Shown here piece by piece: positions 17,394 to 27,255 of a stretch of DNA of 64,000 bases. Each line of letters opens with the position of its first letter. The stretch's first letter is position 1. The stretch spans positions 4,030,001 through 4,094,000 of the forward strand of contig NZ_CP050831.1 in the NCBI RefSeq assembly GCF_012113595.1, written 5' to 3'. The notes under the pieces are model-generated. The model was given only the letters and a program-made list of their open reading frames with translations, had not been told where the DNA came from and ran no database searches. The stretch is from Bacteroides faecium (GTDB taxonomy: Bacteria; Bacteroidota; Bacteroidia; Bacteroidales; Bacteroidaceae). The translations under genes and the position numbers were made by a program.

Positions 17394-20300
17394 TTACTTG
17401 CTCACCGTCGTTCTTCCCGCTTTGCTTCGTGCCTGCACGGTTGCGTCATACATGGCTTCGCATTGAATAGCCGGAAGGATAAAGTTACCTGCATAAGTGG
17501 CTTGCAGCCTGACTGTAAACACTTTCGTTTCTCCACGGCGTAGATTGAAATAAGTCAATACACGGTCGTCGCGAATATCCTGATAGGAATACTTGCTGAC
17601 TGAGTTTCTTGGAGTGCTGGTTGCACTGGCGGCGTTCTCTGTATCAGCAACCAACATTCGTTCATTGTATATCTCCCATCCGGACGGTATGATATGCGTC
17701 AGTGCCAGGTTGATATAGTCCGAAGTGCCACTGATATTGGATATGGCGGCAATAGCGATAAAATCAGTACCTTGCCTGATATCATCTATTGATATAGGCG
17801 TACCGTTCATGTCTGCATATCTTATATCCATCCGGATATTGTCCGAAATAGCCGGTAGCGTATCATTCAGCAACTGTGTACGTGTGATAATATCTACGCC
17901 CAGTGCTCCCTTGCCTTGATTCTTTATCGAAATTGTACCGGATTTCGGGGAAGTGGAAATCTCTTTCTCAAATACAGCCTTGGCAGATTTTACCGCAGGT
18001 TGTTGTTTGCCGTTCCATGTCCATGTGAAATCCAATGTACCTGATAACTTTTCAGCCAACCGTCCCATTGCCATAAGGGCGAAGGCGGTGGATTGAGTGC
18101 TGAACCAGTTCTCTTGTGATAGATTCCGTGAGACTTTCTTCGCCTGTTGAAGCGCATCCCGTTCGCGGTTCATCAGAATCAATGTTTCCAGAATCATCGC
18201 TTCATCCCGGTCGGATGAACCGTAAATCAGATTCATCGAAGAATAGGGGATAACGGTAGTCTCGGCATTGTACACTAGTTCCTCGGCAGGTTTCATCTTG
18301 CCTGTTAAAGCATAGGCGGCTGCCAGTCTCCATTTTGCCTGGATAGACAATCCTTGTTGCTCTTTCATCCTGTTCATTGCTCCGTATTCCGGTGCACCTG
18401 CCAATGCCAAAGTATATAGGCGGAAAGCCTGCATCAATTCCGACTGCCATTGTTGCCAGCCACTTGCATCCTGCGGCATGCGCCAGTTTTGAGCCGCCGC
18501 ACGTTGGAAACGTTTCCACTTATTCAATACATTGGAGTGAACGGCATAGCCTTTCTCTTGTGCCAGCGTGAGAAACATTCCTGTATATGAACTAATCCAT
18601 TCGTCTGCAACGGCATTTCCCGGCCAATAGATAAATCCGCCGTTCGGAAGTTGGCGGGCATAAATCTGACGGATGGCTTCCTGCACATTTGTTTTTATTT
18701 TCTCTGCTTCCTGCTCGTCCACCGCTTTGAATTGGGAGACGAATAAGAGTGGCAGGGCTTTGGAAGTCAACTGCTCCGTGCAATGGTGCTGGTAGTTGTA
18801 CAAGAAGTCGAATCGACGGCTGATGTCTACCGATGGAATACGGGAAACTTCCAGTTGGATATGATTATCGTCGGAAGAGCCGGCAAGGCTGTATGACAGT
18901 TCCCCGCTCTGTCCGCTCTCTACCCATTGGCTGTTGCGTAATGTCACAATCGGGTTCGGGTTGCGTACTTCTATTTCAATGGTTTCTTTCGTCTGCTGTC
19001 CGCCGCCGCTTGCTGTAAGATGGATGGTTGCTTTTCCCGTCTTGCTGCCCGTCTTTAATGTAAAGAAAGCAAGTTGGTCGCCCGGCTGATTGAAGGTCAG
19101 TGACTGTTGCGGAGAACCGACAATCTGAACACCGCCACCGGTAGCCTGGATAGATACTGTAACATTCTTCACCTGATTTTCCATGGCAAAGATATTTACC
19201 GGAACGGTAATCTCCTCTTGAATACTAAGTACGCGCGGTAAAGTAGACAGCAGCATTAACGGTGTCCGTACATAAGACGTCTTTTCCGCATTGCCATAAG
19301 CTCCGTCCTGTCCTGCCACTACCATGGCACGTACCGAACCTACATACATCGGCAACTTCAACGTATGTGTCTCGTGCTTGCCTTTGCCCAAATAGAAAGG
19401 CCCTATGAATTTAACAACCGGTTTGAAACGGTTCGCTTTGGCATCCGCCGGCTTCAATGAAGCGTCGCCACCTGTACTGAATAGAGAACTGTAACTTCCT
19501 GCGGAAGCTCCCAATACATTATCATACATATCCCATGTCCGGATGCCGAGTGCTTCACGTGAATAGAAGTCGTTCCAGGGGTCGGGAGTTTTGAAGTTCG
19601 TTAAATCCAGCAAACCGTCGTCCACGATAGCCAATGTATAAGTCATCGGCTTCCCGCTCTTTTCGCTGACGGTGACATTGAAACTCGTTTCCGGTCGCAA
19701 CACTTCCGGCATCTGTATCTGCGGTTGCAGTATAGTCTGGTTGTTAGTCACGAATACCGGGACAACACCATACATACGAATCGGCAAGTCATTGACCGTT
19801 TGTGCATGAGGTTGCAACAGGCTGATGTGCAAATATACGTTCGGTGCCATTTCCGGCGTAACCTTAAAGCTATATTTCGTATCTCCCTGATTGGATACCT
19901 CTATCCATTCCTGTTTAAGTACCGTCGAACCGTTTTCGATGGATACCAACGCACGACCACCGGCTGCTGCGGGGATAATGGCTGTAGCTGTTTCGCCTAT
20001 TTCGTAAGAATCCTTATTCAGTGAGAATGCAAGCATTTTGATACCGCTGGGGTCAGATTTGCTTGAACGTCCTCTCCAATCCGGCCAGTCTACATAGATT
20101 GTACCACCGGTGGCGTGTCCGCTCTCTTTATCTTTCACATATACGAGATAACGTCCCCAACTCGGATAATCGACACGGAACTTGAAGGAAGCCTTTCCAC
20201 CGTTGGTTTGCAGGTTTCCACTGGCTACCGGAGTGATGGAACTGCTGTTTATATATGAGCTGAAAGATTCGTCACTGTTCTCCCACCACCAGCTCCAACT

Positions 20301-23030
20301 GATACGGTATATTTTATATTCCAAATTCGAACGGCTTACCGGTTTTCCTTCAGGATTTACAGTAACAACGTCAAATACATGGTCTTTATCCGTTTCAATG
20401 TATTTCCCTTTCGGCTGATTCAGGTTGATACCCACATACGATGTGAACGGTGAGAAAGGAACGCTTTGTGTGTATATGCTCGCGTCTCCGCCCGGTTCAA
20501 ATACACGGGTAATGAAAGAAGCGTTCAACATACCCGGCGCATTGGTTGCCACCGGTAGTTTCAGAGTAACTCCCGCTCTTCCTTCCGCATCGAGCACACC
20601 ATCGAATACATCCGTTTTGATGGTTGAGAAATCCGTAGCCGGATTATTGAAGATATATTGTCCGTAGTTCTTGAATTGTGTGTTAACTCTGGACAATGAC
20701 ATTTCTACTTTGGTTTTCAGGCGTGAAGCGGTTGCTCCTGTCAACCATGCGGAAGTAAGCGGAGCATAAAATTCTTTGTCCGTTGCCTGAAGTACTCTGG
20801 GCAGTGCCAGTGTTATTTTGAGCCGGTTAGGCTTTATCGTTTCAATGCGCAACCCTTTATGGAAAGTAGTTCCGCCTACTTTTACGTATGCATTCCAAAG
20901 TCCGGTGGGGTCATCGGCTTGAGTCGGGACATCAAAGGTGTAGAAGCCGTTCATTCCCTGTGTCGAAATCATCTTGGTATAGAACTGTCCTTTCGGATTG
21001 TAAATCTCCAGTGCTACCGGATGCTTGTCCGGTATTCTTTTTTCACGGTCTTCCAGGATGAAGGATATATGCAAGGTATCTCCCGGTCGCCATACACCTC
21101 TTTCACCGTATATAAATCCCTTCAACCCTTTCTGAATATCTTTTCCGCCCACATCGAACCGGCTGACGGACTGTTCTTCTCCGTCTACCACACGTACATA
21201 AGCTTTTTGCTTGTCCGATTCTGCCACGACAATAAAAGGTGCGCCTTTCGGAGCGATTTCTGCCAGGCCTTCTCCGTTTGTTTCCCCTTTGCCTATCACT
21301 TGCAACTGGAAGTTGTAAACGGTGACTTGTGCTTTTCCGACCGGTTTGGTATCCAAAATATTGCTGACTGCAATCCATAAATTATTCAGGGAGTTTTTCT
21401 TCACTATCATTCCCAAATTGGAAGCAAAGACATTGCAGGATGCTGTCCGGTTCGACTCCATATAGTAAGATGGATGGCAAGGATTATCCCGCTCTCTCCA
21501 TCGGTACAAGCTCCAGTCCATTGTTGCACCGTAATAGTAATAATAAGCTTCGGGAACATTCCACATTGCTTCATCTTCTTCCGATAAAACACTTCCGCTG
21601 ACTTTTGTCAAACCATCGGAAGCACTGTCGGCAAACTTCATTTCCTGATTATCATTTCCACCGCAAGGATAAGCCGAATACTCTTGCCGGAAAGATAAAA
21701 CAACCCGGTAGATAGCACCCGGCTCCTGATGAATCAGTCCGGCAAGGTCTATCGAGTAATCTTCCCAACGGTGAACGTCTTTGGATGAATCTTTGCCCAG
21801 CCACAATGTTTTCTTATAAACCAATCGTCCCGAACGGCGCAACTCATTGGCAGAAGCCAGTGAATTGCTCTGCATGAACATCAATACATTATTCTCGAAA
21901 ATACGGATCACGCTCAAATCCACCGCATACAGATTGACAGCCCGGAACGGGATAATCAGGCTTTTCGAATCGGGGAGAATGGCAGCCGAAGTAGACATTT
22001 CTACTTGTGGCTTCAGATTCAGTTCACTGAACGAGATAGAATGTGAAGTTCCTAAAGTCTGATCCTGATTGCTTTTTACTCCTTCATGGATATTTAAAGT
22101 CAGTTTATTAACCTTGTTCGTTTCGAAATAGATAAATACTTTGTTGTCCTTAATTTGAGTGATAGAGGAAGATACTTCCGGTATCTCAATCAGTCCTTTC
22201 AAGTCTTGTGTGTTGGATACAGGAGTGGAGAATACGATTTCAATCCCATTCTCCGGTTGGTCAATGCGTTCGGCAGTCAGAAAGCGGAAACTGTCTTTTG
22301 CCGGAATTAGAATCTCTTCGCTTTGTGTCCGGTCGATCCGTGCGGGTTTCCCGTTTGCCTTTATCTCCAGTTGGTAATCTTCCGTCTCTCGTGGAATCCG
22401 GTTGATATTGAATTCATAACGGGTGGAGTTGTCGGTGGAAGTAACTTCTACCGGATAGTTTTTGCTTTTCCCATTGCCGGCTGTCAGCATTTTCTCCACC
22501 TCTTCTTTCTTCACTACATCACTGAAACGTATTTCTCCTTTTATGCTTACTTCATCGGGTTGGGTAGCTGTGATCGTTACAGGTTCTGTATGGATAGTAA
22601 AGTTACGCTCCTGCACCCGGAATGAGAAGTTGAACTCCTTCAGCTGCTTATCGACTTCAATAAAATCTCCGAGTTGGAAAGTCCCCTCATAAAATGCTCC
22701 CGGTTTCAGTGTACCTTCTTCCGGAACAAATTCAATGGTATTATTGCTGACCCAATATGCTTTTCCTTTCAATGAGGGCGAGAAACTGAACGGATTATCT
22801 TTCAATTCATTGTTCATATCCACCATTGGCTGGTCGTGCGTCAGTTCGATGCGTATGGTCGAGCCTTGTGAAATAACTCCACCTGTATAAGCGTTAACGT
22901 ATGGCGCATATTCTGCGGAAGGGATAATGTCTTTTTGACTGTGCGTACATGCGGAAAAACTCACAATCATCATTAAAAAGAAGAATAATCCGGTAGCAAT
23001 GCTGCTACATCTAGTTTTAATTTGTCCCAT
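17394..23030 (-). CDS. Bacterial alpha-2-macroglobulin lipoprotein (YfhM-like)
   Basis: The 1878-aa protein begins with a lipoprotein signal (Cys28 in SFSACTHS). It contains a long run of macroglobulin beta-sandwich domains, including the YGERGVWRPGD-type MG2 segment, and a thioester domain whose motif CTEQ has Cys1417 (codon 18782-18780). The reactive thioester would trap attacking proteases covalently in the periplasm. Length is larger than E. coli YfhM but usual for Bacteroidetes. It precedes pbpC on the same strand. A perfect -7 box TATATTTG on the minus strand (23065-23058) with TTTG 23 bp upstream drives it. Confidence 0.92.
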   Translation of the reverse strand: MGQIKTRCSSIATGLFFFLMMIVSFSACTHSQKDIIPSAEYAPYVNAYTGGVISQGSTIRIELTHDQPMVDMNNELKDNPFSFSPSLKGKAYWVSNNTIEFVPEEGTLKPGAFYEGTFQLGDFIEVDKQLKEFNFSFRVQERNFTIHTEPVTITATQPDEVSIKGEIRFSDVVKKEEVEKMLTAGNGKSKNYPVEVTSTDNSTRYEFNINRIPRETEDYQLEIKANGKPARIDRTQSEEILIPAKDSFRFLTAERIDQPENGIEIVFSTPVSNTQDLKGLIEIPEVSSSITQIKDNKVFIYFETNKVNKLTLNIHEGVKSNQDQTLGTSHSISFSELNLKPQVEMSTSAAILPDSKSLIIPFRAVNLYAVDLSVIRIFENNVLMFMQSNSLASANELRRSGRLVYKKTLWLGKDSSKDVHRWEDYSIDLAGLIHQEPGAIYRVVLSFRQEYSAYPCGGNDNQEMKFADSASDGLTKVSGSVLSEEDEAMWNVPEAYYYYYGATMDWSLYRWRERDNPCHPSYYMESNRTASCNVFASNLGMIVKKNSLNNLWIAVSNILDTKPVGKAQVTVYNFQLQVIGKGETNGEGLAEIAPKGAPFIVVAESDKQKAYVRVVDGEEQSVSRFDVGGKDIQKGLKGFIYGERGVWRPGDTLHISFILEDREKRIPDKHPVALEIYNPKGQFYTKMISTQGMNGFYTFDVPTQADDPTGLWNAYVKVGGTTFHKGLRIETIKPNRLKITLALPRVLQATDKEFYAPLTSAWLTGATASRLKTKVEMSLSRVNTQFKNYGQYIFNNPATDFSTIKTDVFDGVLDAEGRAGVTLKLPVATNAPGMLNASFITRVFEPGGDASIYTQSVPFSPFTSYVGINLNQPKGKYIETDKDHVFDVVTVNPEGKPVSRSNLEYKIYRISWSWWWENSDESFSSYINSSSITPVASGNLQTNGGKASFKFRVDYPSWGRYLVYVKDKESGHATGGTIYVDWPDWRGRSSKSDPSGIKMLAFSLNKDSYEIGETATAIIPAAAGGRALVSIENGSTVLKQEWIEVSNQGDTKYSFKVTPEMAPNVYLHISLLQPHAQTVNDLPIRMYGVVPVFVTNNQTILQPQIQMPEVLRPETSFNVTVSEKSGKPMTYTLAIVDDGLLDLTNFKTPDPWNDFYSREALGIRTWDMYDNVLGASAGSYSSLFSTGGDASLKPADAKANRFKPVVKFIGPFYLGKGKHETHTLKLPMYVGSVRAMVVAGQDGAYGNAEKTSYVRTPLMLLSTLPRVLSIQEEITVPVNIFAMENQVKNVTVSIQATGGGVQIVGSPQQSLTFNQPGDQLAFFTLKTGSKTGKATIHLTASGGGQQTKETIEIEVRNPNPIVTLRNSQWVESGQSGELSYSLAGSSDDNHIQLEVSRIPSVDISRRFDFLYNYQHHCTEQLTSKALPLLFVSQFKAVDEQEAEKIKTNVQEAIRQIYARQLPNGGFIYWPGNAVADEWISSYTGMFLTLAQEKGYAVHSNVLNKWKRFQRAAAQNWRMPQDASGWQQWQSELMQAFRLYTLALAGAPEYGAMNRMKEQQGLSIQAKWRLAAAYALTGKMKPAEELVYNAETTVIPYSSMNLIYGSSDRDEAMILETLILMNRERDALQQAKKVSRNLSQENWFSTQSTAFALMAMGRLAEKLSGTLDFTWTWNGKQQPAVKSAKAVFEKEISTSPKSGTISIKNQGKGALGVDIITRTQLLNDTLPAISDNIRMDIRYADMNGTPISIDDIRQGTDFIAIAAISNISGTSDYINLALTHIIPSGWEIYNERMLVADTENAASATSTPRNSVSKYSYQDIRDDRVLTYFNLRRGETKVFTVRLQATYAGNFILPAIQCEAMYDATVQARSKAGRTTVSK

Positions 23031-23057
23031 AGCGAAGAAGTTTTATAATTCAATGAA

Positions 23058-23106
23058 CAAATATACTGTTTTTATGATAGATTCTTTTCAAATCTACTTA
23101 TTTTTG
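23058..23106. promoter_or_regulatory. Divergent promoters for the A2M gene and the FKBP gene
   Basis: On the minus strand TATATTTG (23065-23058) with TTTG at 23092-23089 points to the A2M gene. On the plus strand TATTTTTG (23099-23106) points to the FKBP gene and lies 21 bp before its ATG at 23128. The two -7 boxes are only 33 bp apart, so the promoters overlap. Confidence 0.6.
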
Positions 23107-23127
23107 TACGCTCTAATAAGATTGTTT

Positions 23128-23529
23128 ATGGGAAAAAAGAAAGAATACAAAGAAGCTAACCGCCGATTCCTGAAAAAATTGGCTTTTCAAGAAGGTGTTT
23201 CCGCATTGCCGGGTGGTATCTATTATAAAGTTTTGGAGACTGGTGAAGGTACGATTTCTCCGGGTGCGCGGAGTATTGTCACCGTGCATTATACGGGAAG
23301 TCTGATTGACGGCCGGATATTTGATAATTCTTATGAGCGCAATTGTCCGGATGCCTTGCGTCTTAGTGATGTGATAGAAGGTTGGCAGGTGGCACTTCAA
23401 AAAATGCACGTTGGTGATAAATGGATCATTTATATACCTTATACACTGGGATACGGTAATAAAAATACTGATTCTATACCGGCTTACTCAACATTGGTAT
23501 TCGAAGTGGAACTATTGGCTGTTGCATAA
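23128..23529 (+). CDS. FKBP-type peptidyl-prolyl cis-trans isomerase
   Basis: The 133-aa protein has a basic N-terminal helix (GKKKEYKEANRRFLKKLA) and a single FKBP domain (SIVTVHYTGSLIDGRIFDNS, LSDVIEGWQVALQKMHVGDK, IPYTLGYGN, STLVFEVELL). These include the conserved aromatic and Asp residues of the active pocket. FKBPs speed proline isomerisation in folding proteins. There is no signal peptide from this start, so it would act in the cytoplasm. I choose 23128 over 22999 because the promoter -7 box lies between them and the upstream part would overlap the A2M gene. Confidence 0.88.
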   Translation: MGKKKEYKEANRRFLKKLAFQEGVSALPGGIYYKVLETGEGTISPGARSIVTVHYTGSLIDGRIFDNSYERNCPDALRLSDVIEGWQVALQKMHVGDKWIIYIPYTLGYGNKNTDSIPAYSTLVFEVELLAVA

Positions 23530-23547
23530 AGGCAGGGCTTTTGATTG

Positions 23548-23946
23548 TCAGAGACAAGGATATCTTTCTTTCAGCTTTTTCAAAAAGGTTTTGCTTACTT
23601 GCAGAGTTTCTGAGTTGCTGAAGGGAGAAAGTAATAGACAGTTGTTATCTTCAATTGATGACAGATAAGTAATATTGATAATATAAGACTGGCTAATCTG
23701 AACCAAACAAGGATGCAAGTTCAGTATTTTCTGTGAGTTTGTATTTCTCTTTAATAGTAAGGTGTGCTTATTATACAATACAACTTCCCACAATTTACTT
23801 TTGGAGTTATAGCGGAAGTAACCGATTTCTTCTAAATGAACCAGTTGCAAATTTCCGGTAATAGTAGTGTATAAGAAAATGTTCTCTTGATTTTTTTCGA
23901 CGATTGTATGATTACAATGCTCGGTGTGTGTCTCTTTATTGTCCAT
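23548..23946 (-). CDS. LytTR DNA-binding domain protein
   Basis: The 132-aa protein consists almost only of a LytTR domain (about 25-130): FLYTTITGNLQLVHLEEIGY, KHTLLLKRNTNSQKIL, LVQISQSYIINITYLSSIE. LytTR domains bind direct repeats in promoters. There is no receiver domain, so activity cannot be controlled by phosphorylation in the usual way. A terminator separates it from the AraC-type regulator upstream, and it converges on the FKBP gene. The target is unknown. Confidence 0.82.
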   Translation of the reverse strand: MDNKETHTEHCNHTIVEKNQENIFLYTTITGNLQLVHLEEIGYFRYNSKSKLWEVVLYNKHTLLLKRNTNSQKILNLHPCLVQISQSYIINITYLSSIEDNNCLLLSPFSNSETLQVSKTFLKKLKERYPCL

Positions 23947-24024
23947 GTGATTTACTTGTCTATACAGCTTATGTCATATTTACTTTCAGTCAAAAGTAGT
24001 GCATTACTCTTAATTGTAAAAATA

Positions 24025-24057
24025 AAAAGTGTCTCATTCCCGAAATGAGACACTTTT
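24025..24057 (-). terminator. Intrinsic terminator of the AraC-type regulator gene
   Basis: A 14-bp perfect stem (24025-24038 with 24044-24057) with a 5-nt loop is followed on the minus strand by TTTTTATTTTT. It separates the AraC-type gene from the LytTR gene. Confidence 0.88.
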
Positions 24058-24091
24058 ACATAGTAGTATTGATAGTATTTAAAATGAGTTT

Positions 24092-25192
24092 TTATCCTTC
24101 ATTATTCTGATTTTCAAGGAACTTACTGGGTGATACACCATACTTGTCGGAAAAGTTCCGATAGAAAGTTGCCCGCGAACTAAACCCGGATGCGAACATT
24201 AATTCTTTCATGCTTTTTCCCGGATTCTCGACTGCTAACCGTCTGAAATATTCCAGGCGGTTACAATTTATATATTCCCGGAAGCCGCTAAACCCCTGAC
24301 TTTTTATTGCCATCGAAATATCATGCTCCTTTTCGTTTAAGGATTTTGCTAAATCTTTCATGTTATACAGTTGATCTGTATAAGGATGCTTTTCTTTAAG
24401 ATAGGTTTCAATTGTTGAGAAGAGTGGGAGAGGCTGAGGTGAGTTTTCTATGTGGAGCATCTCTTTTCCTGTGTTATATACCATACTGATATGATCCGAG
24501 AATGGATTCTCATGTCGTAAATATAGTACTGAAAATAAAACGGTGAAAACAATTGCCGTTATGCCGAATAAATTGAATATAAATTCGTTGATACTCAGCG
24601 TAAACAGAGTGTATATTCCTAAAAACAAGAACAGGAAACCTATGAATAAGTGCATATTCTTATTTATTCTGCGATAGGTCTTAGTGCTGAATATTGCATA
24701 AATAAGAATAAAGAGGGGTGTTAAAACAGAAAGCAAGAATATGCAAATCCTAAGTTTGACATCCGTATTGTTTACATTCGGTATTATTTCATTCAATGAA
24801 TAAATGGGAGTTATGACACCGTTGAACCCTAAATAACAGATACCTACGGTTATTGTAATGATAGGTGGCAATAGGAATGTAAATATTCTGAAGTGGTTAA
24901 GATACCCCGGAGATAGAGAAGCAATGGGGAATAGTGCGACAATATTGGCTAAAGCGTACCATTTGATCATCTTCTCGATATTAAGCAGATCGATGAAATT
25001 ATATTCCGGAGTATCTGTAACAATTGTCAGCCATCCGATATTTTCCCATGAAAACATAAGCCCTATACATGCTGCTATAATTCCCCAATATAATTTTGGG
25101 TAATTATCTTTAGCTCGGAAAATAAGAATAATTCCTGATATCAGTGCAATCAAATCAAGTGTGAGTTCAATTGATAAATGTAGTATTCCCAT
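24092..25192 (-). CDS. Seven-helix membrane protein fused to an AraC-type DNA-binding domain
   Basis: The 366-aa protein has seven hydrophobic segments in its first ~230 residues (for example LSIELTLDLIALISGIILIF and FLFLFLGIYTLFTLSI), a short linker, then an AraC/XylS helix-turn-helix pair (about 265-362; MKELMFASGFSSRATFYRNF, DKYGVSPSKFLENQ). It is probably a one-component regulator anchored in the inner membrane, sensing an external or membrane signal. A minus-strand -7 box TATCTTTG (25254-25247) with ATTG 20 bp upstream precedes it. No target is evident. Confidence 0.85.
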   Translation of the reverse strand: MGILHLSIELTLDLIALISGIILIFRAKDNYPKLYWGIIAACIGLMFSWENIGWLTIVTDTPEYNFIDLLNIEKMIKWYALANIVALFPIASLSPGYLNHFRIFTFLLPPIITITVGICYLGFNGVITPIYSLNEIIPNVNNTDVKLRICIFLLSVLTPLFILIYAIFSTKTYRRINKNMHLFIGFLFLFLGIYTLFTLSINEFIFNLFGITAIVFTVLFSVLYLRHENPFSDHISMVYNTGKEMLHIENSPQPLPLFSTIETYLKEKHPYTDQLYNMKDLAKSLNEKEHDISMAIKSQGFSGFREYINCNRLEYFRRLAVENPGKSMKELMFASGFSSRATFYRNFSDKYGVSPSKFLENQNNEG

Positions 25193-25362
25193 GTTTATAT
25201 GACGTGTTTCTAATTTTCCCTTATTTTAATTGAAAAGTCAATGAAACAAAGATAAGTAATTTAGTCATATCAGACAATAGAGTGCGGGCAGAAACTCGAA
25301 ACTAAGTGAAGGATAACTTCCGAAATCTGCTTCGAACTACTTATTGTTAATGATGAATATGC

Positions 25363-25433
25363 TAATAATCAATTTTAATATGCAAAAATGGTCTTCAGAT
25401 TGTTATATCTATCATTGGAATGATTATATTTGT
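25363..25433 (+). repeat. Dispersed island repeat, copy A
   Basis: The stretch carries the ordered blocks aatatgcaaaaatgg, gttatat and ggaatga also found at 27721-27783 and 28517-28573. This copy is the most diverged. It ends in a perfect -7 box TATATTTG, about 20 bp before the small gene at 25454. Confidence 0.6.
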
Positions 25434-25453
25434 AATACTAAATATTGATAGCT

Positions 25454-25660
25454 ATGTCTGAAAAAGAAATGAATTCCTATCGTTTGACTAGTATGGAAGA
25501 ACCTACTGATCAAATGCTTGCTACCTTAATGAGAGAGGTTGCGGAAGAAGCTAAACGTAAGGGAGTGGAAGCAACAGATAAACTCTTTAAGCGTTTGGAT
25601 GAGACTGTTGCATTGCGAAAAAAAGAATGGATGCAAAAACGTAATAAAATAGTGAAATAA
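25454..25660 (+). CDS. Probable antitoxin of a zeta-like toxin pair
   Basis: The 68-aa, charged, helical protein (SEKEMNSYRLTSMEEPTDQM, then AEEAKRKGVEATDKLFKRLD, then KKEWMQKRNKIVK) precedes a P-loop kinase gene whose ATG overlaps its stop codon (TAATGA). That coupling and size fit the antitoxin partner of a zeta-type toxin, although I recognise no epsilon-family signature. An alternative TTG start at 25445 adds three residues; the ATG is preferred. Confidence 0.65.
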   Translation: MSEKEMNSYRLTSMEEPTDQMLATLMREVAEEAKRKGVEATDKLFKRLDETVALRKKEWMQKRNKIVK

Positions 25661-26271
25661 TGAATCACTCTATGCATAATCCTGTTTTGATTGTGATTGC
25701 CGGACCTAATGGTTCCGGTAAAACTTCTGTTACTTCTAAAATTCTTCATCATGAGTGGATGGAAGATGCGGTTTATATAAATCCTGATATCATAGCTCAA
25801 GAGAAGTATGGCAATTGGAACTCAAAAGATGCGGTGATGCAGGCAGTGAGATATTGTGAGGAGCTAAGAGAACAATGTCTTGTAGAGCATAAAAGTCTTA
25901 TTTTTGAAACCGTTTTGTCTGTGGAAGATAAGATTGATTATATTTTGCGAGCGAAAGAAGCTGGTTTTTTTATTCGTTTCTTTTTTGTCTGCACAGAACA
26001 TCCTACTATTAATGCTGCTCGTATCGCACGTAGAGTTATGGAAGGTGGACATGATGTGCCTATTACTAAAATAATTTCCAGGTACGATAAGTCAATTGCT
26101 AATAGTAGCATTGTATCGGAGTTTGTAGATCGGGCTTATATCTATGATAATTCAATTGAAGATGTGGATGCACAACTCCTTTTTCGGCTGAAGGAAGGTA
26201 GATTGGTAAAGCAGTACGTAGATGTCATTCCTAGATGGGCATTAGCTATATATGATAAACGCGATGATTGA
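25660..26271 (+). CDS. Zeta-toxin-like P-loop kinase
   Basis: The 203-aa protein has a Walker A motif GPNGSGKT (residues 15-22), a substrate-binding NPDIIA segment, the conserved FETVLS and the RRVMEGGHDVP motif of short zeta-toxin relatives. Zeta toxins phosphorylate UDP-N-acetylglucosamine and so block wall synthesis; whether this short form uses the same substrate is unknown. It is translationally coupled to a 68-aa upstream gene, as expected for a toxin-antitoxin pair. A second, different zeta-like protein lies 0.4 kb away on the other strand. Confidence 0.78.
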   Translation: MNHSMHNPVLIVIAGPNGSGKTSVTSKILHHEWMEDAVYINPDIIAQEKYGNWNSKDAVMQAVRYCEELREQCLVEHKSLIFETVLSVEDKIDYILRAKEAGFFIRFFFVCTEHPTINAARIARRVMEGGHDVPITKIISRYDKSIANSSIVSEFVDRAYIYDNSIEDVDAQLLFRLKEGRLVKQYVDVIPRWALAIYDKRDD

Positions 26272-26284
26272 GCATATATTCTCT

Positions 26285-26635
26285 TTAGAGTTTTAAAGAT
26301 TCATTTTCTGCTAATTCTTTGATCTCTTTATTCAGAAAGACAGAAAGCACAGTTCTTACCACAACTACTCCGCCTAAGATTGCCAATTCATCTAAAGTCG
26401 GATCAACCACAGTTTTCAGTATATCGGATGCGATCAGAAACTCCAAACCGAGTAAAAGATAACTGCCGAAATCAGCCCTAAGCTGCCGGATGTTATTGAT
26501 GGTATATGTTCCGTTGAACCGTTTTATTTCATTGCGCATAAAGGCAATGATGCCGACAAAAACTCCATAGGTGACAATCAGCAGACTTATAACGCTGATG
26601 ATAGTAGCGAGCATATTTAAGAAAGTCAGTAGCAT
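26285..26635 (-). CDS. DUF1622 membrane protein
   Basis: The 116-aa protein has an N-terminal membrane helix (about 3-32), an amphipathic linker (IKRFNGTYTINNIRQLRADF) and two further helices (about 57-75 and 84-103), ending in a charged tail. The layout and the GSYLLLGLEFLIASDI motif match DUF1622, small inner-membrane proteins of unknown function. It lies 19 bp downstream of the second zeta-like gene and could be in its operon. Confidence 0.75.
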   Translation of the reverse strand: MLLTFLNMLATIISVISLLIVTYGVFVGIIAFMRNEIKRFNGTYTINNIRQLRADFGSYLLLGLEFLIASDILKTVVDPTLDELAILGGVVVVRTVLSVFLNKEIKELAENESLKL

Positions 26636-26654
26636 GGTTGTTCAATGTTTGATA

Positions 26655-27251
26655 TTATTTTAGCTTGTCAAATTCTTTTGCAAAGAATTGATTGAACCAT
26701 TCGTAACAATGATTGGTTACTTCATGTTTTGAGGATTTCTTTATATAAATAGCGACGATTTCGCCAAAGTTAGAATTACCGTCCACAAAAGTTATATTGT
26801 CAAATAAACGTAGATTTTTTTGTATCCGTTTAATTCCCTCATAGAAATTAAATTCTATGATTTCGTCTGCTACATCATGACCTCCGAACATTTTCCTTTG
26901 CATTACCCTGTAGGTACTATCGTCTAAAGATGCTAATCCAAAATAGAAAAGGGTTGTTTTATATCCAGCTTCCCGGAATTCATTGATCATATCTAGAATA
27001 AGATCATTGGAGAAATTAGTTTCAAAAGCAAAATCTTTATGTGAAGCAATGGCAAAATCTTTTTGCTTTTGCAGTTCACCTGCCACAGTACCGCTTATCC
27101 AACGTCCTTCCCATTCAGGGTGTTCTTTACGAAGACTAAGTGCAAGTAAATCACCGTCAAAAGATTTACAATGAAGATAGTAAGGACACAATCTGCTTTT
27201 TCCAGCTCCATTGGGTCCTGCGATAACTGTGAATTCCGGACGCGCTTCCAT
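26655..27251 (-). CDS. Second zeta-toxin-like P-loop kinase
   Basis: The 198-aa protein has Walker A GPNGAGKS (residues 12-19), SFDGDLLAL as the substrate-side acid, FETNFS and the QRKMFGGHDVADE motif typical of short zeta relatives. It is related to, but clearly different from, the product at 25660-26271. The gene starts 4 bp after a 93-aa gene, its likely antitoxin. The C-terminus (NHCYEWFNQFFAKEFDKL) is longer and helical. Confidence 0.75.
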   Translation of the reverse strand: MEARPEFTVIAGPNGAGKSRLCPYYLHCKSFDGDLLALSLRKEHPEWEGRWISGTVAGELQKQKDFAIASHKDFAFETNFSNDLILDMINEFREAGYKTTLFYFGLASLDDSTYRVMQRKMFGGHDVADEIIEFNFYEGIKRIQKNLRLFDNITFVDGNSNFGEIVAIYIKKSSKHEVTNHCYEWFNQFFAKEFDKLK

Positions 27252-27255
27252 TTAT

